Below, one piece after another: positions 57,320 through 64,000 of a stretch of 64,000 nt of DNA. This stretch comes from Streptomyces polyasparticus (GTDB lineage Bacteria; Actinomycetota; Actinomycetes; Streptomycetales; Streptomycetaceae). A program made the translations under genes and the position numbers. Position 1 is the stretch's first letter; each line of letters begins with the position of its first letter. The notes beneath the pieces were generated by a model. That model was not told the DNA's origin. It ran no database searches and saw only the letters and a program-made list of their open reading frames with translations. Location: the NCBI RefSeq assembly GCF_014493765.1, contig NZ_JACTVJ010000012.1:248001-312000 (forward strand). The letters run 5' to 3'.

Positions 57320-59386
57320 TCAGCTGCCGTACACGCCGACCTCGCGCAAGGAGTAGCCCCACTTGGTGCCGCGCTCCAGGCCGTGCACGCGTACGTAGCG
57401 CGCCTGGCTCGACGTGAAGCGGGCCGTGTCCAGGCCGCCGTCGCCGGCGGTCGTGGACCAGGCCGTCCGCCAGTTCGTGCCGTCGTCCGACAGCTCGATG
57501 CGGTACGACTTCGCGTACGCCTCCTGCCAGTCGAGGGTCACGCGGCCGACCGGCTTGGCGGACCCGAGGTCGATCCGCAGCCACTGGTCGCTCGACCACT
57601 CGCTGGCCCAGCGGGTGTTGAGGTCGCCGTCGACGGCCCTGCCGGGCGCGAAGTTCTCGATCGGATTCCACCACTCCGTCGAGGACGCCGAGGCGCGTGT
57701 GCCCTGGGCCAGGTTCTGCCCGGGTGTGTGCTGCTCGGACTTGCCCCATGTACGCAGATACGACTCGGCGCCCGAGAACAGGTCGTCCACGACGCCCTGT
57801 CCGCCGACGATCCGGATGTCCTCGATCCAGTCGGGGACCATGCCGTAGTGCGCGGCGCCGTCGGTGTTGAAGTCCCATGTGCGTTCACCGGTGGTCTGCT
57901 TGTCGATCAGCGAACCGCCGTCCGTGGACCGGTAGGGGTACTTCACCGGGTTCGGGGTGTCGGCGCCGCGCGGGGCCGGCCAGCCGCCGACTCCGTTCAT
58001 GTCGGTGCCGTAGCCGAGGCCGACGTCGTACTTCGCACGCAGCGCGTCCCTGCCCTTGGCCTCGGCGCTGAAGCCCTCGGCGCCGCTCATGTACGAGGCG
58101 GCGAACCCACCGAGCTTGTAGAGCCGTTCGGTCCAGCCCGCGTCCATCCAGCTGTGCGAGGAGAGGACGCCGGGGTAGTCCGCGGACTCGAGGATGTCGA
58201 AGGCCTGGCCGGCGGCCTTGACGCTCATGTGGTCCAGCTCCAGCATCATGTGACGCTTCATCATCCCGCGTACCGCGTATGCGCCCAGGTCGGTCAGTCC
58301 GCGGGTGTTGCACTGGGCGTCGGTGGCGTACGTGGGGACGGACTCGCCCTCGGGCAGTCGCGCCTCCGCCTCGGGTGCCGCCGCGTTGCCGATGGGGTTG
58401 TCGCGCTGCGGCCCGCGACAGGTCTCCGTCTTCCAGTACGTGCCCGTCGACAGGAACTGGCCGACGTTGATGGCCGTACCGAGCGCGCCGGAGTCGAAAC
58501 GCACCCCGCACAAGGCGTTGTCGAACTTGTGGCACAGGAACATGCTGCTGACGCCCAGTTCCTTGAGCTCGTCCAGGCCGCGGTCGATGTCCGCCTTGCT
58601 GCACTGGGCGACGTCCAGGATCTGCTTGCAGCCGAACGGTTCGGAGGTCTCGACGCCCAGGACGACGGCCAGCTTGCCCTGTTCGATGACCTCGCGCGCC
58701 TGCCCGCTGCTGGTGACGATCCGGAACCAGCCCTTGCCGGGGCCGCCGTACATCTTGTCGATGTAGGCCTGCATGTCATACGTCTTCTGCGCCTCGAGAC
58801 GGATGGCCGTCATCTCGTCGCAGCTGCGGTCCTTGAAGAAGTAGACCGAGCAGATCACTCCGTTGGTGACCAGGTCGTTGACCAGGACCCGCTGACCCGC
58901 GCGCCAGGCCCGCTCGATGCCCGCGTAGTAGTTCTGCTGGTGGGTCAGGGAGTCATGGGCGGGCCAGTCCTTGAACGTGGGCCAGCCGACGGGGTCGTGC
59001 TTGCCGTCACCGCCCTTGGTGATCATGTCGAAGACGGCGAGCGAGCCGTCGGGGTAGTGCTCGGGGCAGTCCTTGAGCGCGTCGGCCACGCCCTGCTCGG
59101 AGAACGGCTTGCCGCAGATCAGCCGCCCGCCGAAACCCTCGTTGGACATGATGTGGTCGTGGGCGTCGACGAAGCCCCGAACGTTCCCCTGGGCGTCGGT
59201 GCCCTTGAAGGGCTCGCCCGTGACATTGACCCGAGCGTCGGGAGCAGGCCGCGCGGTGGGATCCCACCACTTGTCCTCCGCCGCGGAGCTGGGCGCCGGG
59301 CCGAGCACCAGAGCCATCGCGGTGAGGAGCAGGACGACCAGCGGAAGGGATCTGAATCTGTGGCGTGGGGGGTGCGTGAGGGCCAT
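57320..59386 (-). CDS. Secreted amidohydrolase/M19-like protein with C-terminal F5/8 (discoidin) domain
   Basis: 688 residues from ATG 59386 (AAGGAT upstream). A signal peptide (about 1-34, SLPLVVLLLTAMALVLGPAPSSAA) precedes a catalytic domain (about 45-540) with FVDAHDHIMSNEG as the front metal motif, LELDHMSVKAAG and VLSSHSWMDAG. This looks like the M19/amidohydrolase superfamily. The C-terminal F5/8-type domain (about 545-688: RAVDGDLNTRWASEWSSDQWLRIDLGS) binds carbohydrate. It probably acts on a glycan outside the cell. Operator 59403-59415 stands upstream, so it begins the glycoside-use operon. Substrate not certain. Confidence 0.85.
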   Translation of the reverse strand: MALTHPPRHRFRSLPLVVLLLTAMALVLGPAPSSAAEDKWWDPTARPAPDARVNVTGEPFKGTDAQGNVRGFVDAHDHIMSNEGFGGRLICGKPFSEQGVADALKDCPEHYPDGSLAVFDMITKGGDGKHDPVGWPTFKDWPAHDSLTHQQNYYAGIERAWRAGQRVLVNDLVTNGVICSVYFFKDRSCDEMTAIRLEAQKTYDMQAYIDKMYGGPGKGWFRIVTSSGQAREVIEQGKLAVVLGVETSEPFGCKQILDVAQCSKADIDRGLDELKELGVSSMFLCHKFDNALCGVRFDSGALGTAINVGQFLSTGTYWKTETCRGPQRDNPIGNAAAPEAEARLPEGESVPTYATDAQCNTRGLTDLGAYAVRGMMKRHMMLELDHMSVKAAGQAFDILESADYPGVLSSHSWMDAGWTERLYKLGGFAASYMSGAEGFSAEAKGRDALRAKYDVGLGYGTDMNGVGGWPAPRGADTPNPVKYPYRSTDGGSLIDKQTTGERTWDFNTDGAAHYGMVPDWIEDIRIVGGQGVVDDLFSGAESYLRTWGKSEQHTPGQNLAQGTRASASSTEWWNPIENFAPGRAVDGDLNTRWASEWSSDQWLRIDLGSAKPVGRVTLDWQEAYAKSYRIELSDDGTNWRTAWSTTAGDGGLDTARFTSSQARYVRVHGLERGTKWGYSLREVGVYGS

Positions 59387-59399
59387 CACGAGATCCTTA

Positions 59400-59426
59400 A
59401 TGTGAGCACAGCTCATGTTTGGCTCA
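59400..59426. promoter_or_regulatory. TGAGCNNNGCTCA operator upstream of the secreted-protein gene
   Basis: TGAGC-ACA-GCTCA (59403-59415) with an extra GCTCA half-site (59422-59426). Same pattern as at 53196-53208, 17 nt before the start at 59386, so a repressor bound here would block the transcript. Confidence 0.75.
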
Positions 59427-59440
59427 CAGATTAGGGACAT

Positions 59441-59719
59441 GCGCCCCCGCCGCCAAGCCCCTGTCAGGGAGTTGTTACCGGAGGTAGCACGTATCCGGCG
59501 CGGCAGGCCGACGCCACGCCCATACCGCTAAATCCTGATAAACCGCCTTGCACCCTCCGCACCGCGTCTTCACATACGTCATATCCCACACCCCTCGGCC
59601 CTTGTGTCCCCGAGTCCGCCCGCGCAAAGGTGACGCGATTCCTGTTATCCGCCGACGCCCCCAGGGTCTCCTGACTGCCGGCCCGGTGAGGCGGCGAGCG
59701 AGAGGGAGAGTGGACGGAC
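59441..59719. other. Divergent intergenic region
   Basis: About 280 nt with AT-rich patches (CTAAATCCTGATAAACC near 59529, TACGTCATATCCC near 59574, TTCCTGTTATCCG near 59640) that should hold the two promoters. CATACGTCATAT is a loose dyad. No gene found. Confidence 0.4.
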
Positions 59720-61363
59720 GTGGGTGTGAGCCGAGAGAGCGGCGCGCTGGTGCGCGCGGCGCAGAACGGGGACCGCAGGGCGCAGGCCGATCTGGTCACC
59801 GCGTATCTGCCGCTGGTCTACAACGTCGTGGGCCGTGCGCTCGACGGTCACGCCGATGTCGACGACGTGGTGCAGGACACCATGCTGCGGGCGCTGCGCG
59901 GTATCGACGGGCTGCAGGATCCGCTGCGGTTCCGCTCGTGGCTCGTGGCGATCGCGGTGAACCAGGTTCGGCGCCACTGGCAGGCGCGGCAGTCGGCGCC
60001 GGACGCGTTCGGCCTGCGTGACGCGTACGAACTGGCCGATCCCGCCGGGGACTTCGTGAACGTCACGATCGTCCGGCTCGGCCTGGAGGGTCAGCGCCGC
60101 GAGGTCGCCGAGGCGACGCGATGGCTGGAGAGCGACGACCGCGAACTGCTCTCGCTGTGGTGGCTCGAGGCCGCGGGCGAGCTGACGCGCCCCGAGCTGG
60201 CCGCCGCTCTGGAGATCTCCGAGCAGCATGCCGCGGTGCGGGTGCAGCGGATGAAGGGCCAGTTGGAGACCGCGCGCGTGGTCGTCCGCGCCCTGGCCGC
60301 GCCGCCCTGCCCGGGGCTCGGCGCGGTGGTCGGGATCTGGGACGGCATACCGTCCGGGCTGTGGCGCAAGCGAATAGCCCGGCATGTACGGGAGTGTCAG
60401 CTGTGTTCGCGGCATGCGGCGGATCTATGGCCGGCCGAGGGACTTCTCGTCGGCTTCGGCCTGGTGCCCGTGGCGGCTGCCGCGGGGGCCGGGCTGTTCG
60501 CGGCACTCGGTCTCTACGGGGAGCCGGCCGCGCAGACGGTGGCGTTCGCGGATCCGGCCGGCGCCTCCTGGGACGCCACGGCGGACGAGCCCTGGGACGC
60601 CGGCGGCAGCGATCTGACTCCGGCCGGCCCCACGCGGCTCGAGGAGCGCCGGATGCGCGTGCGCAAGCGGCGGCGTACGGCCACGGCGGCGGCAGCGGTC
60701 GTGCTGCTCGTCACGGGGGTGACGGCCGTGGGGATCGATCTGATGTCACCCGACTCGGACAGCGACAAGGTGCAGGCGGCCACGGCCACCGCCTCGGACA
60801 GTCCGTCCGAAGCGGAGAGCACCGCGGCCGAGACACAGTCGCCGAGCCCGTCCGTATCGAAGTCGCCCTCGCCCTCCGCCTCCAAGAAGCCCTCGCGGAC
60901 GGCCAAGCCGACCCCGACCACACCCAAGCCGCAGCCGACGAAGACCAGGACGACCGAGCCCGCGCCGGCCCCGAAGCCGCCGGCGAACCCGGGCGGCACG
61001 CATGCGCAGCAGGTGCTCGCGCTGGTGAACGCCGAGCGCGCGAAGGCCGGTTGCTCGCCCGTGACCATGGACAGCCGGCTCTCGAAGGCGGCCCAGCTGC
61101 ACAGCGAGGACATGTCGGCGAACAACTACTTCAGCCACACCAGCCAGGACGGCCGCACCTTCGTCGACCGCGCGAAAGCCCAAGGCGTCGACAACCCGGG
61201 CGCGGAGAACATCGCCCGCGGCCAGAGCTCGGCACGGAGCGTCATGGACGCGTGGATGAACTCGGAGGGCCACCGCGCCAACATCCTCAACTGCGGCCTG
61301 AAGACCATGGGGTTGGGCGTGGTGACGAGCGACTGGACCTGGACGCAGATGTTCGGCTGGTAG
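59720..61363 (+). CDS. ECF sigma factor fused to zinc-finger anti-sigma motif, membrane segment and CAP domain
   Basis: 547 residues from GTG 59720 (a second GTG at 59726). Region 2 of an ECF sigma factor (about 10-95: HADVDDVVQDTMLRALRGI, RFRSWLVAIAVNQVRRHW) and region 4 (about 150-195: ELTRPELAAALEISEQHAAVRVQRMKGQLE) are followed by a zinc motif HVRECQLC (H-x3-C-x2-C) near 222-229. A hydrophobic stretch (about 239-263), the basic RRMRVRKRRRT and a membrane segment (about 318-340) come next. Then a Pro/Ser/Thr linker and a CAP (SCP/PR1) domain (about 425-547: LVNAERAKAGCSPV, YFSHTSQDGR, GAENIARG, GHRANILNC). The sigma part would be held at the membrane and the CAP part outside. Single gene, no separate anti-sigma. 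Confidence 0.9.
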   Translation: MGVSRESGALVRAAQNGDRRAQADLVTAYLPLVYNVVGRALDGHADVDDVVQDTMLRALRGIDGLQDPLRFRSWLVAIAVNQVRRHWQARQSAPDAFGLRDAYELADPAGDFVNVTIVRLGLEGQRREVAEATRWLESDDRELLSLWWLEAAGELTRPELAAALEISEQHAAVRVQRMKGQLETARVVVRALAAPPCPGLGAVVGIWDGIPSGLWRKRIARHVRECQLCSRHAADLWPAEGLLVGFGLVPVAAAAGAGLFAALGLYGEPAAQTVAFADPAGASWDATADEPWDAGGSDLTPAGPTRLEERRMRVRKRRRTATAAAAVVLLVTGVTAVGIDLMSPDSDSDKVQAATATASDSPSEAESTAAETQSPSPSVSKSPSPSASKKPSRTAKPTPTTPKPQPTKTRTTEPAPAPKPPANPGGTHAQQVLALVNAERAKAGCSPVTMDSRLSKAAQLHSEDMSANNYFSHTSQDGRTFVDRAKAQGVDNPGAENIARGQSSARSVMDAWMNSEGHRANILNCGLKTMGLGVVTSDWTWTQMFGW

Positions 61364-61381
61364 CCCCGGCCGCGGGTCTGC

Positions 61382-61505
61382 GGATCAGAGCCGCCTGCCT
61401 ACTTCCGGATCAGGGCTGCTTGCCCACTTCTGGATGAGGGCTGCTTGCCCACTTCCGGATGAGGGCTGCTTGTCCCTCCAGATCAGGGCCTCTTGCCCTC
61501 TTCGT
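61382..61505 (+). repeat. 25-bp tandem repeat derived from the end of the enolase gene
   Basis: GGATCAGGGCTGCTTGCCCACTTC-like units start at 61382, 61407, 61432, 61457 and about 61481, exactly 25 bp apart. The last copy is the true end of the enolase-superfamily gene (stop TGA at 61483-61485 on minus), so the others look like copies of its last codons and stop. Confidence 0.9.
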
Positions 61506-62661
61506 GGCGGGCGACTGTCCAGGCGCGGGCCTGCTCGCTGAGCGTGATGCCGAGTCCGGGGCGCCCGGACAGGTGCATCCGGCCGTCGCGTATCTCAAGA
61601 CGCTCCTCGAACAGCGGGTACAGCCAGTCGAAGTGCTCGACCCAGGGTTCGATCGGGTACGCGGCGGCCAGATGCAGATGGATCTCCATCGCGAAGTGCG
61701 GCGCGAGCTGCAGCTGATGGTGTTCGGCGAGCGCGGCCAGCTTCAGGAACTGGGTGATGCCGCCGATCCGCGGAGCGTCGGGCTGGATGATGTCGGCGGC
61801 TTGGTGCCGGATGAGCTCGACGTGTTCGGCGACGCTCGCGAGCATCTCGCCGGTGGCCACGGGGGTGTCGAGCGAGGCGGCGAGAGCCGCATGCCCTTGC
61901 GCGTCGTAAGCGTCGAGCGGCTCCTCGATCCAGGCGAGTCCGAACTCCTCCATGGACCGACCCATCCGCTGTGCGGTGGTCCTGTCCCACTGCTGGTTGG
62001 CGTCGACCATCAACGGCACGTCCTCGCCGATGTGTTCGCGTACGGCCGCGAGCCGGCGCAGGTCGTGCCTGCCGTCCGGGTGCCCGACCTTGATCTTGAT
62101 GCCGCCGATGCCGCTCGCCAGCGAGGCGCTCGCGTTGGTGAGCACGTCCTCGACCGGTACGTGCAGAAAGCCGCCGGAGGTGTTGTAGCAGCGCACGGAG
62201 TCGCGGTGGGCGCCGAGCAGTTTGGCCAGCGGCAACCCGGCCCGCTTGGCCTTCAGATCCCACAACGCCACGTCGTACGCTGCGACGGCCTGCGTGGCCA
62301 GACCGCTGCGCCCGACGGAGGCACCCGCCCACACGAGCTTGGTCCAGATCCTGCCGATGTCGCTCGGATCCTCACCGATGAGCTGCCCGGCGATCTCCCG
62401 CGCGTGTGCGAACTGCCCCGGCCCGCCGGCCCGCTTGGAGTAGCTGAACCCGACGCCCTCGCGGCCCTGTTCCGTGGCGATCTCGGCGAACAGGAAGGCC
62501 ACTTCGCTCATGGGCTGCTGGCGCCCGGTGAACACCTTGGCATCGCTGATCGGTGCGGCCAGCGGCAGCGTCACCGAGGAAAGGCGCAGCCAGGCGATGC
62601 GGTCGGGGGCGGCGTCGCCCGCGAAGGGCGCGGAGGAGGACGTGTACGGCGTGGTCACCAC
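61483..62661 (-). CDS. Enolase-superfamily sugar acid dehydratase (L-talarate/galactarate type)
   Basis: 392 residues from GTG 62661 (62658 also GTG). The MR/MLE-type metal and catalytic residues are all visible: KIKVG (KxK), VPLMVDANQQWD (Asp), AWIEEPLDA (Glu), ATGEMLAS (Glu) and LAPHFAMEIH (the general-base His). The front SEVAFLFAEIATEQGREGVGFSYSKRAG and the KxK/His pair point to L-talarate/galactarate dehydratase-like enzymes. It dehydrates a sugar acid. The 3' end is repeated four more times downstream. Confidence 0.9.
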   Translation of the reverse strand: MVTTPYTSSSAPFAGDAAPDRIAWLRLSSVTLPLAAPISDAKVFTGRQQPMSEVAFLFAEIATEQGREGVGFSYSKRAGGPGQFAHAREIAGQLIGEDPSDIGRIWTKLVWAGASVGRSGLATQAVAAYDVALWDLKAKRAGLPLAKLLGAHRDSVRCYNTSGGFLHVPVEDVLTNASASLASGIGGIKIKVGHPDGRHDLRRLAAVREHIGEDVPLMVDANQQWDRTTAQRMGRSMEEFGLAWIEEPLDAYDAQGHAALAASLDTPVATGEMLASVAEHVELIRHQAADIIQPDAPRIGGITQFLKLAALAEHHQLQLAPHFAMEIHLHLAAAYPIEPWVEHFDWLYPLFEERLEIRDGRMHLSGRPGLGITLSEQARAWTVARHEEGKRP

Positions 62662-62834
62662 GGTGGATCCCTGGGTCGGGGCGGGACGGCTGGCGCCTCG
62701 AACGCTACGGTCGGCGATCGATCACGTCCATCCTGAGTTTCCCCATGGACCGGCTTCACGGCGTGCGCGGCGTTCCCGTCCACGGGCCGGAACTTGGTGG
62801 TCACGCCGCCGGGCAGTGCTTAGGATCCCGGGCC

Positions 62835-63566
62835 ATGGACATCGCCGAGCACATTGCCATCCTGCGCGCGGAGGGCCGACTCCTCGCCGACAGCGCCGAG
62901 TCCGCCGGACCCGACGCTGCCGTTGCCACCTGTCCCGGATGGCAGGTGCGGGATCTGCTGAAGCACACCGGGGCCGTGCACCGCTGGGCCACCGGGTACG
63001 TCGTGCAGAAGCACACCGAGCGGCGGCCGTTGGGCGAGGCGCCCGACCTGGACGGCGACGCGCTGGTCGGATGGTTCCGCGAGGGGCACGGACTGCTTGT
63101 CGAGGCGCTGGAGCAGGCGCCCGACGATCTCGAGTGCTGGGCGTTCCTGCCGGCCCCGTCGCCGCGGGCCTTCTGGGCACGACGGCAGGCGCACGAGACG
63201 GCGGTGCACCGCGTGGACTCGGATTCGGCGCTGCGTCCAGGCGCATACCAGGGCATCGGCTCCGCGTTCGCCGCCGACGGCATCGACGAGCTCCTGACCG
63301 GCTTCCACGCGAGGGAACGCAGCCGGGTCCGCAGCGAGGAGCCCAAGGTGCTGCGGGTCCGCACCACCGACGAGGACGCCGTGTGGACCGTACGCATCAC
63401 GGACAAGCCCCCGGCGACGACCCCGGGCGAGGAGGGCGAGGCCGACTGCGAAATCAGCGGACCGGCCGCGCAGCTCTACCTGGCCCTGTGGAACCGCCTG
63501 CCCCTCCCCCAGGCCACCGGCGACGCCGCCGTGGCCCGGCTGTGGCAGGAGACTTCGGCGGTCTGA
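62835..63566 (+). CDS. Maleylpyruvate isomerase-family mycothiol-dependent enzyme
   Basis: 243 residues from ATG 62835. The DinB-like four-helix front (about 5-150) has CPGWQVRDLLKHTGAVHRWATGYV, with His placed for the metal, and later ARRQAHETAVHRVDSDSA (HExxxH-like). The C-terminal part (about 155-243) is the usual SCP2-like alpha/beta domain of this family. These enzymes use mycothiol as cofactor or nucleophile, which fits an actinomycete. The substrate is unknown; no catabolic partners flank it. The gene is divergent from the enolase-superfamily gene. Confidence 0.9.
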   Translation: MDIAEHIAILRAEGRLLADSAESAGPDAAVATCPGWQVRDLLKHTGAVHRWATGYVVQKHTERRPLGEAPDLDGDALVGWFREGHGLLVEALEQAPDDLECWAFLPAPSPRAFWARRQAHETAVHRVDSDSALRPGAYQGIGSAFAADGIDELLTGFHARERSRVRSEEPKVLRVRTTDEDAVWTVRITDKPPATTPGEEGEADCEISGPAAQLYLALWNRLPLPQATGDAAVARLWQETSAV

Positions 63567-63615
63567 GGCGGCGAAGGGCCCCACCGGCCGTTCCGCAGGC
63601 GCCACAATGACCTGT

Positions 63616-63891
63616 ATGGGAACCCGTACGCAGGCACAACGAGACGCCGCCACGGTCGAGATCGGCTATGCGCTGGTCTCGGCCGTGTTCCTCGCCGCGC
63701 TGGTGTTCGCCGTGGTGGCCGGCCCGGCCTGGGCCTTCGGTCTCCCCCGCGGTCCACGCGACGTCCTGGTGGGTGCCGGGGCCGTGCTCGCGCCGATCGC
63801 CTTTCTCGTACGGGTCGTCAGTGTGCTGTGGCGTTTCCGGAACGCCGGCCGTCAGCCGAGCCAGCCCGGTCGGACCAGCCCCGACTCGTAG
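63616..63891 (+). CDS. Small membrane protein (91 aa)
   Basis: ATG 63616 (63607 also in frame, three residues longer). Two hydrophobic segments (IGYALVSAVFLAALVFAVVAG and VLVGAGAVLAPIAFLVRVV) with a basic turn between; tail RFRNAGRQPSQPGRTS. This is like the many small DUF-type membrane proteins of Streptomyces. Its last 40 nt overlap the convergent LuxR gene. Confidence 0.7.
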   Translation: MGTRTQAQRDAATVEIGYALVSAVFLAALVFAVVAGPAWAFGLPRGPRDVLVGAGAVLAPIAFLVRVVSVLWRFRNAGRQPSQPGRTSPDS

Positions 63892-64000
63892 GCGAGCACG
63901 ACCAGTTGGGCGCGGTCGCGGGCGCCCAGTTTGACCATGGTGCGGCTGACGTGGGTCTTCGCCGTCAGCGGGGAGACCACGAGGCGGCGGGCGATCTCCT
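63852..64000 (-). CDS. LuxR/NarL-family response regulator, C-terminal part only
   Basis: The minus strand reads from the window edge to TGA 63852-63854. Visible: EIARRLVVSPLTAKTHVSRTMVKLGARDRAQLVVLAYESGLVRPGWLG, a complete NarL-type recognition helix and final helix. The receiver domain lies outside the window. It overlaps the end of the small membrane-protein gene (63852-63891), tail to tail. Confidence 0.9.
   Translation of the reverse strand, partial: EIARRLVVSPLTAKTHVSRTMVKLGARDRAQLVVLAYESGLVRPGWLG

Noticed and set aside
61382-61505. Possible CRISPR-like array
   Set aside because: Units are contiguous without unique spacers and derive from a gene end; not CRISPR.

Overview
The window is high-GC actinobacterial chromosome, and everything in it fits Streptomyces or a close relative. 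Codon use is strongly GC3-biased with many GTG starts. Typical markers are paired Ser/Thr kinases with PQQ-type sensor domains, a mycothiol-dependent maleylpyruvate-isomerase-family protein, a DoxX/HxlR pair, an RsbW-like ATPase, TerD and TelA stress proteins and an Rv1733c-like membrane protein. No rRNA, tRNA, CRISPR array, insertion sequence or phage module was seen. Coordinates are read directly from the sequence; family names rest on motifs recognised by eye, without database searches.

Layout. 1-2.8 kb: 3-hydroxybutyrate-dehydrogenase-like SDR, MHS-family transporter and the start of a GAF-domain regulator. 2.9-8.6 kb: two hypothetical proteins, then two membrane Ser/Thr kinases with beta-propeller domains, joined by a 35-bp tandem repeat of a ribosome-binding site and start codon. 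8.7-13.9 kb: RibD-like reductase, PTS-type dihydroxyacetone kinase dhaKLM, GNAT, HxlR regulator facing DoxX across a double operator, and a Nudix hydrolase. 13.9-21 kb: lnt, PH-like membrane protein, murI, HpnB-like glycosyltransferase, two-domain TerD protein and a methyltransferase-like protein. 21-34.7 kb: DUF-type Pro/Gln protein, MOSC protein, RidA, LysR, membrane protein, beta-helix/AAA ATPase, a large membrane hydrolase, DeoR regulator, SRPBCC protein, YciI protein, Cds1-type PLP enzyme and an RsbW-like ATPase.

34.9-43.3 kb: an ABC exporter operon (SHOCT protein, ATPase, FtsX-type permease) diverges from a four-gene operon encoding a substrate-binding protein, TelA, a substrate-binding/VWA lipoprotein and a membrane coiled-coil protein. 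43.3-48.2 kb: ROK regulator with a cupin-like protein, AlkB with a GntR regulator, and an amidohydrolase. 48.2-50.1 kb: a decayed RHS locus with tiny membrane-protein genes. 50.2-53.2 kb: MFS transporter and GH1 beta-glucosidase. 53.2-59.4 kb: a glycoside-use cluster (TetR, MFS, GH36 alpha-galactosidase, secreted F5/8-domain protein) sharing a TGAGCNNNGCTCA operator with the GH1 gene. 59.7-64 kb: an ECF sigma factor fused to a zinc-finger anti-sigma motif, a membrane segment and an extracellular CAP domain; an enolase-superfamily dehydratase; a mycothiol-dependent enzyme; a small membrane protein; and the end of a LuxR regulator.

The points most worth a second look are: (1) the sigma-ZAS-TM-CAP fusion; (2) the 35-bp repeat that creates three ATGA-chained mini-ORFs between the kinases; (3) the SBP/TelA/VWA operon; (4) short tandem arrays (15-32 bp units) that recur at convergent gene ends and often contain the flanking stop codon; (5) the shared operators and the double HxlR operator; and (6) an alpha/beta-hydrolase that appears to be split by a membrane domain.
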